Positions 33,257-44,400 of a stretch of 64,000 nucleotides of DNA are shown one piece after another; position 1 is the stretch's first letter, and every line of letters begins with the position of its first letter. The translations under genes and the position numbers were made by a program. Origin of the DNA: Mesostigma viride (Eukaryota > Streptophyta > Mesostigmatophyceae > Mesostigmatales > Mesostigmataceae); the NCBI GenBank assembly GCA_009746045.1, contig RPFO01000485.1, forward strand, positions 937,223-1,001,222. Direction: 5' to 3'. The notes below the pieces were generated by a model. It saw only the letters and a program-made list of their open reading frames with translations, searched no databases and had not been told where the DNA came from.

Positions 33257-35339
33257 TTAACCCGTGTTTTTTTACAACGCGATACATCGCGTTGTAGGGT
33301 TAGAACGCGATGTATCGCGTTGTAATCTGACACGTGGCAAACCTATTAAACATGCGATTTTTGGTCTGAAACTTTCAAGATAGGTCAGAAACATCTCATA
33401 GAATTCAAGAAAAAATCCTGGTATTTTTGGTATTTTTTTTGTGACAGCTGCAAACAAATATGTACCACTGAAATCAGGCATTTTCGCGGGACGAAGGTGA
33501 AGACGATGGCGATGGCGGTGCCCAGGTAGATCTCGCCAGTTTTCGCGCGAATTTCAGTGGCTGTTGGGTGGCACGACCATGATTGAATTGAATTGAATTG
33601 AATTGTAACATAACTCCGTTGGGAGTATATGTAGCACATAGCCCAGAGAAGGGGCATATGGCCTATCATACATTCTAAGCTACTTCCTGCAAGGGTGGGA
33701 ATGTAAACAACACTTGCTCTAGGTGCACTAGGGCACCTGCAACACCCAGAGTTTCAGGCAACACCCAGCTAAGGGGAGCCTGTCATAGGTGGGGAAGATC
33801 AGCACAGCTATACAAAAGCTAGGGCATGGCTTCTCAGCAGGGAGTGACCCCCTGCATGGGCACGGCATACTTAAATAAAGCTAGGTATCATCTGGAGGGT
33901 GGCTCAACGACCATGATGATGCGTTCAAAGGTTGATAATTAGGTTTCTACGAGTTTGTTGAGGTACTGGGGCAAAGGAAACGTAGTTTTTTCCAGTTTCT
34001 CACCCAACTTTCATGCGGAAACCCTGGAAACCGGCATACATATTATTACGTCAAGACTCGGGTCTGCTGCGGCACCATGCTTGGTATTTCCATGGTGTTT
34101 CGACTTCTTAACACATGTTTATTCATTCCGAACGTCCGGACTCTCGGCTAAACCGAGAACTGTGCAGACTTTTATTGGGTAGCGCCGGGCATGATGGTGC
34201 CTGCAAATAGCGTAAGGCGTGACCGTGGCTATTGCTACGGTATGCTGTATTTTCCTGGAAATGGCCTCTGCCACCGGCTCAATAGTGCTTGCAGGCGTAA
34301 GTATATCGTGTTTCTACCTAGTTTCTGCCAGTTTTCCACTTATTTCCACCGACCTCTGCCCAGCCTCTCTAAGACCGCCATCCTACTCGACGTTGCTTGC
34401 ATGTCAGCCATAGCAGGTTGCAGTTGTGCAGTATTTAGGTGCTGTATACGTCGTCAAGCCGTGCATATATCGTGAGGATTGGATGTTGATGGTTTATACT
34501 GCGTTGATTGTGCAAGAAGACCAGCTAGGTGCCCATAATCATGGTGTATAATCATGTGTTGTTAGCATCTTGCCACCATTTACTAGCATGCATTCCAGCG
34601 TCATCTTTGCCTGCATGTAAGCTCATGGATCACTCAACCTATCCAAGCCTTGCATTACACGTGCCTCTTTCTTTCAGTATTGCACGCGTTATGGAATGAA
34701 AACCCAGCACCTCCGTTCCCACGAGGCATGTGCTCAACACGTTGTGAGAGTGGATGATGCTTTGGCTATGGCTGCCTGATTCAGTCATATTAGGTCATCC
34801 AGTCATGATGTTTGATGCATGTTTGATGCAGTATAACTTATACAACACCTATTTTCAACGTTTTGACTCTCCAAGCTCACTATGGCCCCGTTTATGGGGC
34901 TCATGTCGTTGCGTCATGTTGTGAAGGGCTCTCATTTTTCCCACTGCGTTGTACTGCGTTGTAATTGTGATGCTAATGAAAAATAGCTCCAGTGGCCCAA
35001 TGGGCCTGAGTTTTGTTTCACAGAGCCTGCATATGTTGCCCATAGCTCGTGCAAGAAGCCAGATTTTTTTAATGAACCATTTGTGAATAAGCACATGACT
35101 TGTGACCTAGGGTCAAGAAATCGCGGTCATGGTCAGACCCCCCTGTATTCAAACCAGTGTATCTCTCTAATGAATAAGCATTTTGTAGGTCTGAGTAGCT
35201 CAAAAAATCCTTTGATTTATGGGCTTTCAGGAAAGTATATACATGACCATGAAAAAAAATTTTCCTTAGGTGCTATACGCGTTCTAAAAAAAGCTTACAA
35301 CGCGATATATCGCGTTCTAATTAAAAAAACACGGGTTAA
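33257..35339. mobile_element. 2.1 kb TTAA-flanked TIR element, non-autonomous
   Basis: TTAA followed by CCCGTGTTTTTTTA at 33257 and the complement ending in TTAA at 35339. Immediately inside are palindromes ACAACGCGATACATCGCGTT (left, twice) and the related ACAACGCGATATATCGCGTT (right). TTAA duplication is the hallmark of piggyBac and Kolobok elements. Paralogous LINE tails at 33650 and 40755 retain same-length empty sites. The interior has a second, tail-only LINE fragment (33590-33780) and no transposase. Confidence 0.85.
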
Positions 35340-35744
35340 TACATTCTGGGCTACTTCCTGCAAGGGTAGGGTGTAAACTGCACCTGCTCTGGATGCACAA
35401 AGTGCACCTGCACCACCATGACGTTACAGGGTTGTGGGCACCACGGCCCGAATCGCTATGACTGCCATACGCGGTCACACGCGGAGGCCCCACAGACTTG
35501 GGGGTGGTCTCCTTCATAACTACTTGCCATCTATCCTTGCGTACCATCTGCCTCCATATTACAGACAAACCAGGAGGCTGCCCGGGTGTGAGCCCGTCAC
35601 GTCTAGGGTAGCACATGTCCATGCCGAGTCTATCGCGAAAAGTCCGCGGGTGGCGGCCCTGCCGCGCGCGGCCTGGGGCACGCCAGGTAAGCACATAACG
35701 CCCAGGCTGGGCGGGCTTGGTGCCAGCTAGTCTATCTGATGTGT

Positions 35745-36014
35745 CTACCTGATCTGTGCTAGGCCCAGGCGCCTGTGCCTTAGAATGTGGGAAACATAGG
35801 GCAAATCAGCGTACAAATCCTCATTACTAATGTGCAAACCAAAGGGAATGTTAAGGGCCTTGCGCAGCATCTTGGTGATGTTGCCGTCAAGTCGTTGCTC
35901 CAGCTCCTGTGTCAGTGTCCAGGTCTCGGCGCCGTAGGTCAGGATGGTCAGAATGACGACGGATGAAGAGGTCACGCTTGACGATCCCGGGCCGGTAGGG
36001 CGGGGTTGCTCCAC
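35745..36014 (-). pseudogene. LINE ORF2 reverse-transcriptase C-terminal fragment
   Basis: Frame containing ILTYGAETWTLTQELEQRLD, then ITKMLRKALNIPF and LPYVSHILRHRRLGLAQI. This matches the post-RT 'YGSETWTLT' region common to many LINE polyproteins. The catalytic RT core is missing, so it is a truncated remnant. Confidence 0.75.
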
Positions 36015-36116
36015 CAGCGGCGGTGGTCATGGAGTGGGCATGGGCAAAGCATGACTAAATACTGCTACGAGTCATCTGGTGAGGGGCTCATCATAGGCAC
36101 ACATGTACATACATCA

Positions 36117-36306
36117 AGGAGACAACCAGCGCAGGCCAGAAATCGGGAGAATCCGGACCATGGTAGCTCGAGCCTGCCGTTATCTTGTCCGCGTGTTCGA
36201 ATCGTTCAGGATGATGAATATGAATGGTGAAGGAAATGTGTAGCCTTGTGCATTGAAATTATGGCTGGCTTACGTGTAGATCGACTAGATGACCTAGACG
36301 GTGGGG
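36117..36306 (+). repeat. tRNA-derived SINE-like repeat, copy 1
   Basis: Starts CAAGGAGACAACCAGCGCAG, contains an A-box-like ATGGTAGCTCGAG and a B-box-like GTTCGAATCGTTC about 33 nt later, then GATGATGAATATGAATGG and a tail of about 70 bp. Other copies are at 36827-36945 and 60799-60993. Confidence 0.6.
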
Positions 36307-36420
36307 TACATACATGGCTAAATATAGTGCATGCTAATGCATCGTCTGGTCTGGATCCCATCATAGGCGTACATGTACAAGGCTACGTTGTCTAGGCCTT
36401 ACTATTCTACACTACTACTG

Positions 36421-36693
36421 CTACAGTCCCCTAGGCTGGCCGGTTGCTGAGGGTGCTGGGGCAGCGGGGGTCGCTTGCCAGGGCTTGTGGCCGACGTAGG
36501 TGGCCGCCCCTTTCCAGTACACCGGCTTTCCCGCCGCGGTCTGCTGGAGCGCTGGAGGTAGGTCAGCCATAGCTCCCGTCGCCGTTGTTGCTGTGCCAGG
36601 GTACGTCAAGTCATCGTGCAAGGTGTAATGAGTCCTCTCGAGTCGCTTGGGGCATCTGAGGAACGAAATCTTGTCGATCCGCCGGGTTCTCAA
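36421..36693 (-). pseudogene. LINE ORF1 C-terminal remnant
   Basis: Frame with LHDDLTYPG and KPVYWKGAATYVGHKPWQ, matching LDDDLTPAQ and KPKVYWRGGDLMINHKMW at the end of the intact ORF1 at 38965-40338. It is a diverged, N-terminally truncated copy. Confidence 0.6.
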
Positions 36694-36826
36694 AGATAAG
36701 CAGCAGCGGAGGCGGTCCCACCTTACCCGGCGAGCGCCGGGAAGGCGGTGGTTTCATAATAATTAAGCATTAAAAAGGGAAAAGGAATACTTGTCTGCTA
36801 CGATAATTGATGTGTGCATCCGTGTC

Positions 36827-36945
36827 TATCAAGGAGACAACCACAGCAGGCCAGAACTCGGGAGAATCCGGACCATGGTAGCTCGAGCCTGCCGTTATCT
36901 TGTCCGCGTGTTTGAGTCGTTCAGGATGATGAATATGAATAGTGT
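36827..36945 (+). repeat. tRNA-derived SINE-like repeat, copy 2 (short)
   Basis: Same sequence as 36117-36240 (CAAGGAGACAACCACAGCAG ... GATGATGAATATGAATAG) without the 70-bp tail extension, suggesting the tail is a separable module. Confidence 0.6.
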
Positions 36946-37394
36946 CTATGTGTGCATCACGTGATTTGTGCATCACGTGTCTATTAACTAATTAATTAAT
37001 TGATGTGTGCATCCGGAGAAGTGGACAATCCGGAGCTTTGATGCCCACGTGACGCCGAATCACGTGCTAAAAATGTTAATTGATAGACAGGATAGGCATA
37101 GCCGCGCGGAAGGTTGTCGATATGATAAACCGCATGTCGATCTGGGATGGCAATCATCGTGGGTGCAATAAAATCTCATGGTAGTAGATGTTATTCATGC
37201 AGCAAGTGCAGTAAGGGTCTAGCATCCCTATCGGCCATGCAGGACAAGGAGCGGTGGAAGAAGATTGTCAAGGCACACACGCCCGACCCTGTGGGCAAGC
37301 CACCTCCCCCCAAGCGGAGGAGGCGTTTTGATGAGTAGTGTAGTTAGGCTTTTCTAGATAGAGTTAGGATAGTTCGATCACGCGGCTTCCTCCA

Positions 37395-37680
37395 CCCCAT
37401 CCATCATGAAATATGTGCTACATGACCTCCCCACGGAGGCATGTTATAATTTAATTTAATTTAATTTTTTTAATCCCTATCGGGCTCACACGGCCTGGCC
37501 AGCAGCCTCCTGGTTTGTCTGTAATATGGAGGCAGATGGTACACAAGGATAGTCTGATGGCAAGTAGTGATGAAGGAGACCACCCCCAAGTCTGTGGGGG
37601 CTCCGCGTGTGACCGCGTATGGCATTCATAGCGATTCGGGCCGTGGTGCCCACAACCCTGTAACTAGGACCTAGATAGCT
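37395..37680 (+). repeat. LINE 3' tails in plus orientation
   Basis: Two adjacent tail fragments: one ends in TAATTTAATTTAATTT (about 37450), the next covers CACGGCCTGGCCAGCAGCCT ... CACAACCCTGTAAC and is the reverse complement of 35425-35590. No coding sequence. Confidence 0.65.
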
Positions 37681-37699
37681 TACACCATCCCTTCCATGG

Positions 37700-38110
37700 C
37701 ATGTTCCCCTCCCACTGAGGACTTATGCTCACGTGACGCAGTCACGTGTCTATTAATTAATTAATTAATTAATTAATCCATTCCATACCATGTTCCCCTC
37801 CCACTGAGGACTTATGCTCATGTGGCGCAGTCACATGTCTATTAAATTAATCCTTATCATGATGTGTTGTGGTTAGCATCCTTATCGTGGGTTGTGGGTA
37901 AACCCTGGGAATGCCCCTAAAACCCCTCAGGCTCCGGAAGAGGCCTTTAAAAACCGGCGCCTCTAATTGTGTGTGTTCCAAGCCTATTAATTAATTAATT
38001 AATTAATTAATTAATTAATAGACACGTGACTGCGTCACGTGAGCATAAGTCCTCAGTGGGAGGGGAACATGGGATGGAATGGATGGTATAAGCTATCTAG
38101 GTCCTAGTTA
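37700..38110. repeat. inverted (TTAA)n-tailed repeats with a CACGTGACGCAGTCACGTG core
   Basis: CCACTGAGGACTTATGCTCA + CGTGACGCAGTCACGTG + (TTAA)n occurs at about 37715 and 37800 and in inverse orientation at about 37983-38075, with another copy at 40925-40975. The pair would form a hairpin of about 70 bp. Confidence 0.75.
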
Positions 38111-38760
38111 ATTAATTAATTAAACTCGTGCTCCCGTTGGGGAGTCACGGAGCACCGAAGTGCTTTTGATCCCTCTGTGTGCACAACAGGAAGGAAGGGC
38201 AGAGACCCCCTTTCTCCTTCAGCCAGAGGCGTGCCACAGCTGCTATCGGACATGATAAACGATCCGGCAAGATCCAGGTGCATGGGTGCAATAAGACCCA
38301 TCAGTGTGAGCATATCATCCGGCACTGAACGCAAATGGTTTTCACCTTTGCGGCGTGCCAAATCAGAAAATCAGAATATCACAACAGTAATCTGAGCATA
38401 GCCAGGACGTAACATGGCTGTACAAGGACTAAGCTAAGGCTATGGCTGGTTGTGTAGGTACCGTGTGTTAGCGGTGCACGTGACTAGGTATGGTGGCACA
38501 GCTAGGCAAACATCCAAGCCGGCTATCTATGGGCTCTGGACCATTAATTAATTAATTAATTAAACTCGTGCTCCCGTTGGGGAGTCACGGAGCACCGAAG
38601 TGCTTTTAATCCCTGTGTGTGCACTACAGGAGAAAGGGCAGAGACCCCCAGTCTCCTTCATGCCAAAGGCATGCCACAGCTGCAATCGGGCGCGGCTAGC
38701 TAAAAGGACAGGCTAACGATCCGGCAAACTGTGGGTGCAATAAGACCCATGTGAGCATGT
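38110..38760. repeat. two copies of the CTCGTGCTCCCGTTGGGGAG repeat
   Basis: Both copies start after (TTAA)n at 38110 and 38545 with CTCGTGCTCCCGTTGGGGAG + TCACGGAGCACCGAAGTGCTTTT, then a shared body. They are related to 22905-23405 in the foldback interior. Family unknown; no coding capacity. Confidence 0.75.
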
Positions 38761-38964
38761 CATAGCAAGGAGCGTGGGCAAGTAATCTGAACATAGCCAG
38801 GGCGTAGCATGGCTGTACTAGAACTAGGCTAAGGCTATGGCTGGTTGTGTACCGTGCGTTGGCGGCACGTGACTAGGTTTGTTGGCACAGCTAGGCAAAC
38901 ATTCTAGGCATGGCTGCCTTAGCGACAGTGACTCCAATGGTTACAAGCTAGGGCTATTGCTATT

Positions 38965-40338
38965 CTAGCCCGCTGGGGGCGTCCACATCTTGTGGTTGAT
39001 CATCAGGTCCCCGCCCCTCCAGTACACCTTGGGCTTCTGGGGGTCCTGCTTATGGCGGAGGTATTCCGGCCACAGGTCGCGTCGCTGCTGTTGCTGAGCG
39101 GGGGTTAGGTCGTCATCCAGCGTCCAGGTGAGGTCGTGCAACCGCTTGCGACGAGAGAGGAACCGCTGCTTATCCTCAGGGGAGATGAAGGTGAGCAGGA
39201 CTGGTGGGGTGGCCGCCTTGTCCCGTGAGTGGGGAAGGCGGTGGCACCCACGCAGTTCTACCTCACCTACCAGGCCCATGAGGGTAAGAAGCTGTTTCTT
39301 GATCTCGTCAGCAAGGGAGGTTGACGTCTCACCTGGCTTCTGGGGGAAGCGACGTAGCACCACTCGGCACTCGCGGCGAGCGCGATCGGTGACCTCCCGT
39401 TGCTGGGCCTGGCGGTGGTCCTCCAGCTCCTGGAGCTTCGTGGCGATGGCGTCGGTGGTGGAGGCGGTCGCTGTCCGCAGCAGGTCCGCGTAGGAGAGCG
39501 GGAGGTCACCAGCATCCTGCCGGGGTGGCTGGGAGGCAATGGTGGCCGTCTGCTCCGCTAGCTTTGGGACCTGTGTGGCCAGGGCCTCGGTGTGGGCGGT
39601 GATGGCCTCAAGCTTCTTCATGAGCACGCCGCACTTGCCTTCCACCTGGTTAAGGCGAGAGACAAGTGCAGCATGCGTTTCCGAAGCCTGCGCCGCGGTG
39701 TGTAGCGCCGTGAACTGTGGTTGTAGCTTGTGGACGACCTTGGTTTCCACGTTGGAGACCCGGGCCTCGACCGTGTTGAGCGTGGTGTTCAGCGAGGTCA
39801 TCTTCTCGGCCAGCGGCCAGGTCACGTGCTCCTCCAGCACTGCGCGGATGTCATCCTTGCAGAGGGAGGAAGCCGATGGGGCTGCCGGCTGTGCGGGGGC
39901 TGGGGCGTTGAGTGCGTTCCAAAGTTCTCTGTGGATGGCGCCGAAGCTGCGCTGGTAGTAGCTGGTCAAGATAGACTCGCGTTGGCGGGATTCGGCACAG
40001 GTGTAGAGCCAGGACGTGTCGCGGTAGTCGATAGCCGCCCTCCCTCTCCAGGGCACAAAGAGCTTCCGCTCCTGTGTGAGGAACTGGAGAACTTCGACGA
40101 CTTCCTGCGGCGACAGCTGCTGCCACTCGAGGAGGGAGAACATTCCGTCGCCGGGCAAGAATTTGCTCCATTTGTGGCGATCGTGGCATGGTTTCTTGGG
40201 CTCAGGCGAGGCGCTTGGCGAGGGTTTGGCGGGTAAGCCTGGCGGCTGAACAATGGCGAGGGCGAGAGGGTTGGGCTGGGCGCTGGGAAGCTGTGCCAGC
40301 TCCTTTTCCAGCCCTCGTTTTGCTTTGGTAGTCGTCAT
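38965..40338 (-). CDS. LINE ORF1 protein, apparently intact
   Basis: 457-residue RNA-binding chaperone-type protein of a non-LTR retrotransposon. Residues about 165-270 form a heptad-rich coiled coil (AVLEEHVTWPLAEKM ... LVSRLNQVEGKCGVLMKKLE) for trimerisation. ECRVVLRRFPQKPGETSTSL begins an RRM-like domain at about 325, and the C-terminal domain (LDDDLTPAQQQQRRDLWPEY ... KPKVYWRGGDLMINHKMW) resembles L1 ORF1 ends. Start at the first Met in the frame. ORF2 is not downstream; only fragments remain before 36014, so the element is probably rearranged. Higher G+C than its surroundings. Confidence 0.8.
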   Translation of the reverse strand: MTTTKAKRGLEKELAQLPSAQPNPLALAIVQPPGLPAKPSPSASPEPKKPCHDRHKWSKFLPGDGMFSLLEWQQLSPQEVVEVLQFLTQERKLFVPWRGRAAIDYRDTSWLYTCAESRQRESILTSYYQRSFGAIHRELWNALNAPAPAQPAAPSASSLCKDDIRAVLEEHVTWPLAEKMTSLNTTLNTVEARVSNVETKVVHKLQPQFTALHTAAQASETHAALVSRLNQVEGKCGVLMKKLEAITAHTEALATQVPKLAEQTATIASQPPRQDAGDLPLSYADLLRTATASTTDAIATKLQELEDHRQAQQREVTDRARRECRVVLRRFPQKPGETSTSLADEIKKQLLTLMGLVGEVELRGCHRLPHSRDKAATPPVLLTFISPEDKQRFLSRRKRLHDLTWTLDDDLTPAQQQQRRDLWPEYLRHKQDPQKPKVYWRGGDLMINHKMWTPPAG

Positions 40339-41380
40339 AGCTGGTCACGTGCGTAACTTTGTCTATACTGCGTGGCAGCCGTAACCGTTTATACTGGCAA
40401 GTGCGTCTTAGAAAGGCGCATCGAATGCAAGTGGTCTGACCGAATTTGGGGCTCAGACGCAAAAGATCTGAACTCCGCCGTCAGCCATACCGCCGTCAGC
40501 CATTTTCGCGTCTCTCTCTGGACCATGGGGCAGCCTTACTGCATCTGCTACGAGTCAGCCATGCTTTGCCCATGCAGAGAGCCACTCTCTGCTGAGACGC
40601 AATCATGCCCAAGCCATTGCCTAGCCATGATCATCGTCCACCCCATGTCCGCAACTTTGCACAGCTGCTGGAATACATGGTGGTGCGCAGGTGCACCTCA
40701 ATTGTGCACCCCGAGTAGGTGGCAGTTTACACCTGCAGCTGGTTGTCGCCTAGAATGTATTGAAAACCATAAGCCCCTTCTCAGGGATATGTGTTACATA
40801 TCCTCCCCATGGAGGTATGTTCTTTTAAGGTGAGGGTACGTACGGAGGTAATTATAATTAATTAATTATAATTAATTAATTTTAATCCTTATCGTAGCTA
40901 GCATCATTCACTTCATCCCATTTCCATCCCACAGAGGACGTATGCTCACGTGACGCAGTCCACGTGTAAATTAGTTAAACCTTATCGTGCCTGTTGTGCT
41001 TGCCAATCCCTGCAAGAAGCAGACATCCTCGAATTCCTGGCCGGCAAAGATCAGGTGGATACACGTTCAGATAGTCTAGTTGGCACCAAGCCTGCCCAGC
41101 CAGGTCAATCATTGTCCTCGATCACCTGGGAGGCTCAATCCTGGCTGTACGTGGGCGGCAAGGTGGTCACCCATGGGCCTTTCACGGTAGGCTAGGTGTG
41201 GATCGACATGTGCCATCAGGTAGGAACAACGGGCTCCCGCCCCGGCAGCAGCTGCTGGCTTATATATGGTCTGAGGTATAACTGAAATTCAGCAATCCAG
41301 CAGGCAAACAAATCTCAAGTGATTCAGGAAATCACGTGCCATGAATCATAGGGCGCGAACCCTCAGTAGACAATGGATGA
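40339..41380. other. LINE 5' flank and intergenic repeat debris
   Basis: Holds a LINE 3' tail fragment (40750-40900, ending in TTATAATTAATTAATT) and a CACGTGACGCAGTCCACGTG repeat (about 40945). No host gene seen. Confidence 0.5.
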
Positions 41381-41386
41381 TGTAAT

Positions 41387-41392
41387 TTTATT
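41387..41392 (-). terminator. candidate poly(A) signal of DCAF13
   Basis: AATAAA on the minus strand 69 nt past the DCAF13 stop codon (41461-41463). Position fits; use of this signal is inferred. Confidence 0.45.
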
Positions 41393-41460
41393 GAATCCAT
41401 TATGAAATACCATGATGAAACAACGTAATGAATTACTGGATCTACGCCTGAGCCCTCGCC

Positions 41461-44400
41461 TCATTCCACTTCCGCGACAATGCGGGCCTTGCGCGCGGGC
41501 GTGTACTTGATATTCTCCGGCTTGGTGTGCGCCCGCCGGCGCTGCTCCTTCTTGCGCTCCGACTCGAGCATTGTTGCCCGCAGCTTGCTGGCGTTGTAGA
41601 CCGCCTTGGGCACGTGCTTGTGCCTGCAGAACACAGCAACAAGAGCACAACTAGCGGCCATGGACTCCGTTATTTCTGTACCTCCGTGGAATGTGTTTGT
41701 GTGTGTGAGTGCGAATGTGTGTGTGTGTGTGTGTGCGCGCGCGTGCGTGTTTGTGTGCGCGTGTGTATATATGTCGGCGAGCGCACACATACACTTGCAT
41801 GTGCTTGTGTGCATCAATCAAGGATGAAAAGTACAACTTACTCTGTAGGAACCTTATTGCTCTGTACCCCCAAAACATAAACACTTAGGCCAATCACATA
41901 AGACCAGCACAACAAGTGCCCATGCCCCATCAACAGCCCTTAGCTTCACAGATGGCATGTTCTGTAGGTTTCCAGCACATGGTTGCACCCCACCAGTCAA
42001 TGGCATGTACTAGAGGACTCCAGAGCACATAACTCGTGTTGATCACACAAGTGGACCCACCTGTCCATGCAGACACTACAAAAGCGCACCCACCTGTCTT
42101 TGCACCCAAGAACAAGTGCACCCACCTGCCAATTGCTTCAACGTAACTCAAAAGGGCACCTGCCACCGGCACACAAGCGCACCCACCTCCTACTCTGTCA
42201 ATGCCACCAATGCAACTCAAAAGGGCACCCACCTGTCGATGCGGCTGATCTCCGGAAGGTGCTTGAAGCGCTCCCGCAGCTTGCGCTGGTAGCTGAACTT
42301 TTGCTTCTCGCGCGGAAGCAGCTGCAAGCGGGCAGGCGGGCAGGCAAAGACAGCGAAGACGCAGGTCGGCCCAGGGGGACGGGTGGCCCAGGGGGGTGCA
42401 GGGAGTGAGGGCGCCAGAAGCCAAGACTTTGGGGAATGCCATCATAAGAGGTCACAGAATTTAGTGGAACAACCATGTCTCAGACATAGCTCTCACCACA
42501 TGCAAAGAAGTTAAGAAGATATGCCCCCCTTGCCGTTACAAGGACAGCGTGTTAAAGCATGTTCATGGGCGGACTGATACGCCCGCCATCTGGTGGGTAC
42601 CATTTGGTCAGGGGTCAGCGTATGCAGGTGCAAAGTGCTGGCGGATGGATGGAGATGTAATGTCATGCCCAAGTCTGGGCCTGTGCCGCCAATGGCTGCC
42701 AACCCTTTTGACAAGGGCATCATGCTGCACCTATGTCCAGGGAGCACTGCATGTAGATGCTGGCGGCCCACACAGAACAGCATCCCCATTCGCTGCCAGC
42801 TCACCCCTAACAGAATCAGCCCTAAAAAAAGGTTGCTCAACGATGGAAGCAGCAACGCGATCGCGCGCAACAAGCAACACGAGCGACCCAAGCGACGCCC
42901 TCAACACAAGCAACAATCCATGCTATCATCTGCCACAGCTATCTGCCACACCGCAGCCACACGACGACGCGTACCTTGCCCAAAGCATTCCCGGGGAAAC
43001 TTTCCAAGCGAAAACTTTCCAAGCCAAGCGAAAACTTTCCAAGCCATGCAAGCCCACCAGGGCAGGTCAAACAACATGCACTCCTAGTCCAGCCTCAGAT
43101 GCCACATCGCAGCAAAGTGAGGGACATGTGCGCCCCACACTAGCGCTGCTGGTTGGGCCCTGGGACCGCTCAAAAGATAAAGAGGGCCATGGGCCATGCC
43201 ACGCAGCAGCCACAAGAGGGCCATGGGCCATGCCACGCAGCAGCCACAAGAGGGCCATGGGCCATGCCACGCAGCAGCCACAAGAGGGCCATGGGCCATG
43301 CCACGCAGCAGCCGCAAGTAGGACATGGGCCATGCCACGCAGCAGCCGCAAGTGGGGCACATCCGCCACACCCCACACATCCGCCAGAGGAGAGCCACCC
43401 ACCACCTTACACACCCCACACATCCGCCAGTAAATGGGCACCCACCACCTTACACACCCCACACATCCGCCAGTAAATGGGCACCCACCACCTTACACAC
43501 CCCACACATCCGCCAGTAAATGGGCACCCACCACCTTACACACCCCACACATCCGCCAGTAAATGGGCACCCACCACCTTACACACCCCACACATCCGCC
43601 AGAGGAGAGCCACCCACCACCTTACACACCCCACACATCCGCCAGTAAATGGGCACCCACCACCTTACACACCCCACACATCCGCCAGTAAATGGGCACC
43701 CACCACCTTACACACCCCACACATCCGCCAGTAAATGGCCACCCACCACCTTACACACCCCACACATCCGCCAGTAAATGGCCACCCACCACCTTACACA
43801 CCCCACACATCCGCCAGAGGAGAGCCACCTACCACCTTACACACCCCACACATCCGCCAGTAAATGGCCACCCACCACCTTACACACCCCACACATCCGC
43901 CAGTAAATGGGCACCCACCACCTTACACACCCCACACATCCGCCAGTAAATGGGCACCCACCACCTTACACACCCCACACATCCGCCAGTAAATGGCCAC
44001 CCACCACCTTACACACCCCACACATCCGCCAGTAAATGGCCACCCACCACACCCAACTTCTCGGACGCATGAGCCTTCCACAGGCGCACGTTCATGTCGT
44101 CGCTTCCTGACAGCACATAGGTGGCATCGCCGCTGTAGCGCACTGTATACACCCTAGGGAGAGGCAAGGGGGGTGACACGCATGGCCAACAAGAGGACGC
44201 ATAGCAAAAGCACATATAGCCACCGACAATCAATGACAAGACCCCTATGACCAATAACATCCGGCGCAGCCGATGCCCATATAGCACCAGCAGTTGGCAC
44301 AGCGGATGCACATATAGCCACCATCATCTAGCACACCCGATGCATGTATAGCCACCGACACCCAGCACACCCGCTGGGCGCCACCAGGCCACACATGAGG

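Larger units (their letters stand above)
33170..36014 (-). mobile_element. 5'-truncated LINE with ORF2 C-terminus, split by a TTAA element
   Basis: Minus-strand non-LTR retrotransposon. Its 3' tail is the TTAAATTAAATT run at about 33175, followed by GGGAGTACATGTAGCACATA and GAAGGGGCATATGG sequence, an insertion at 33257-35339, the remaining 3' UTR, and the end of ORF2 at 35745-36014. The same 3' UTR is repeated at 33590-33780, 37395-37680 and 40750-40870. 5' truncation near 36014 is typical of target-primed reverse transcription. Confidence 0.7.

Noticed and set aside
37147..37338. Small plus-strand ORF with basic end (PPPPKRRRRFDE)
   Set aside because: 63 codons in repeat-rich intergenic DNA, no recognised domain and no splice context.
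39128..40236. Plus-strand frames opposite the LINE ORF1
   Set aside because: They are antisense shadows of the G+C-rich minus-strand gene, without domains.
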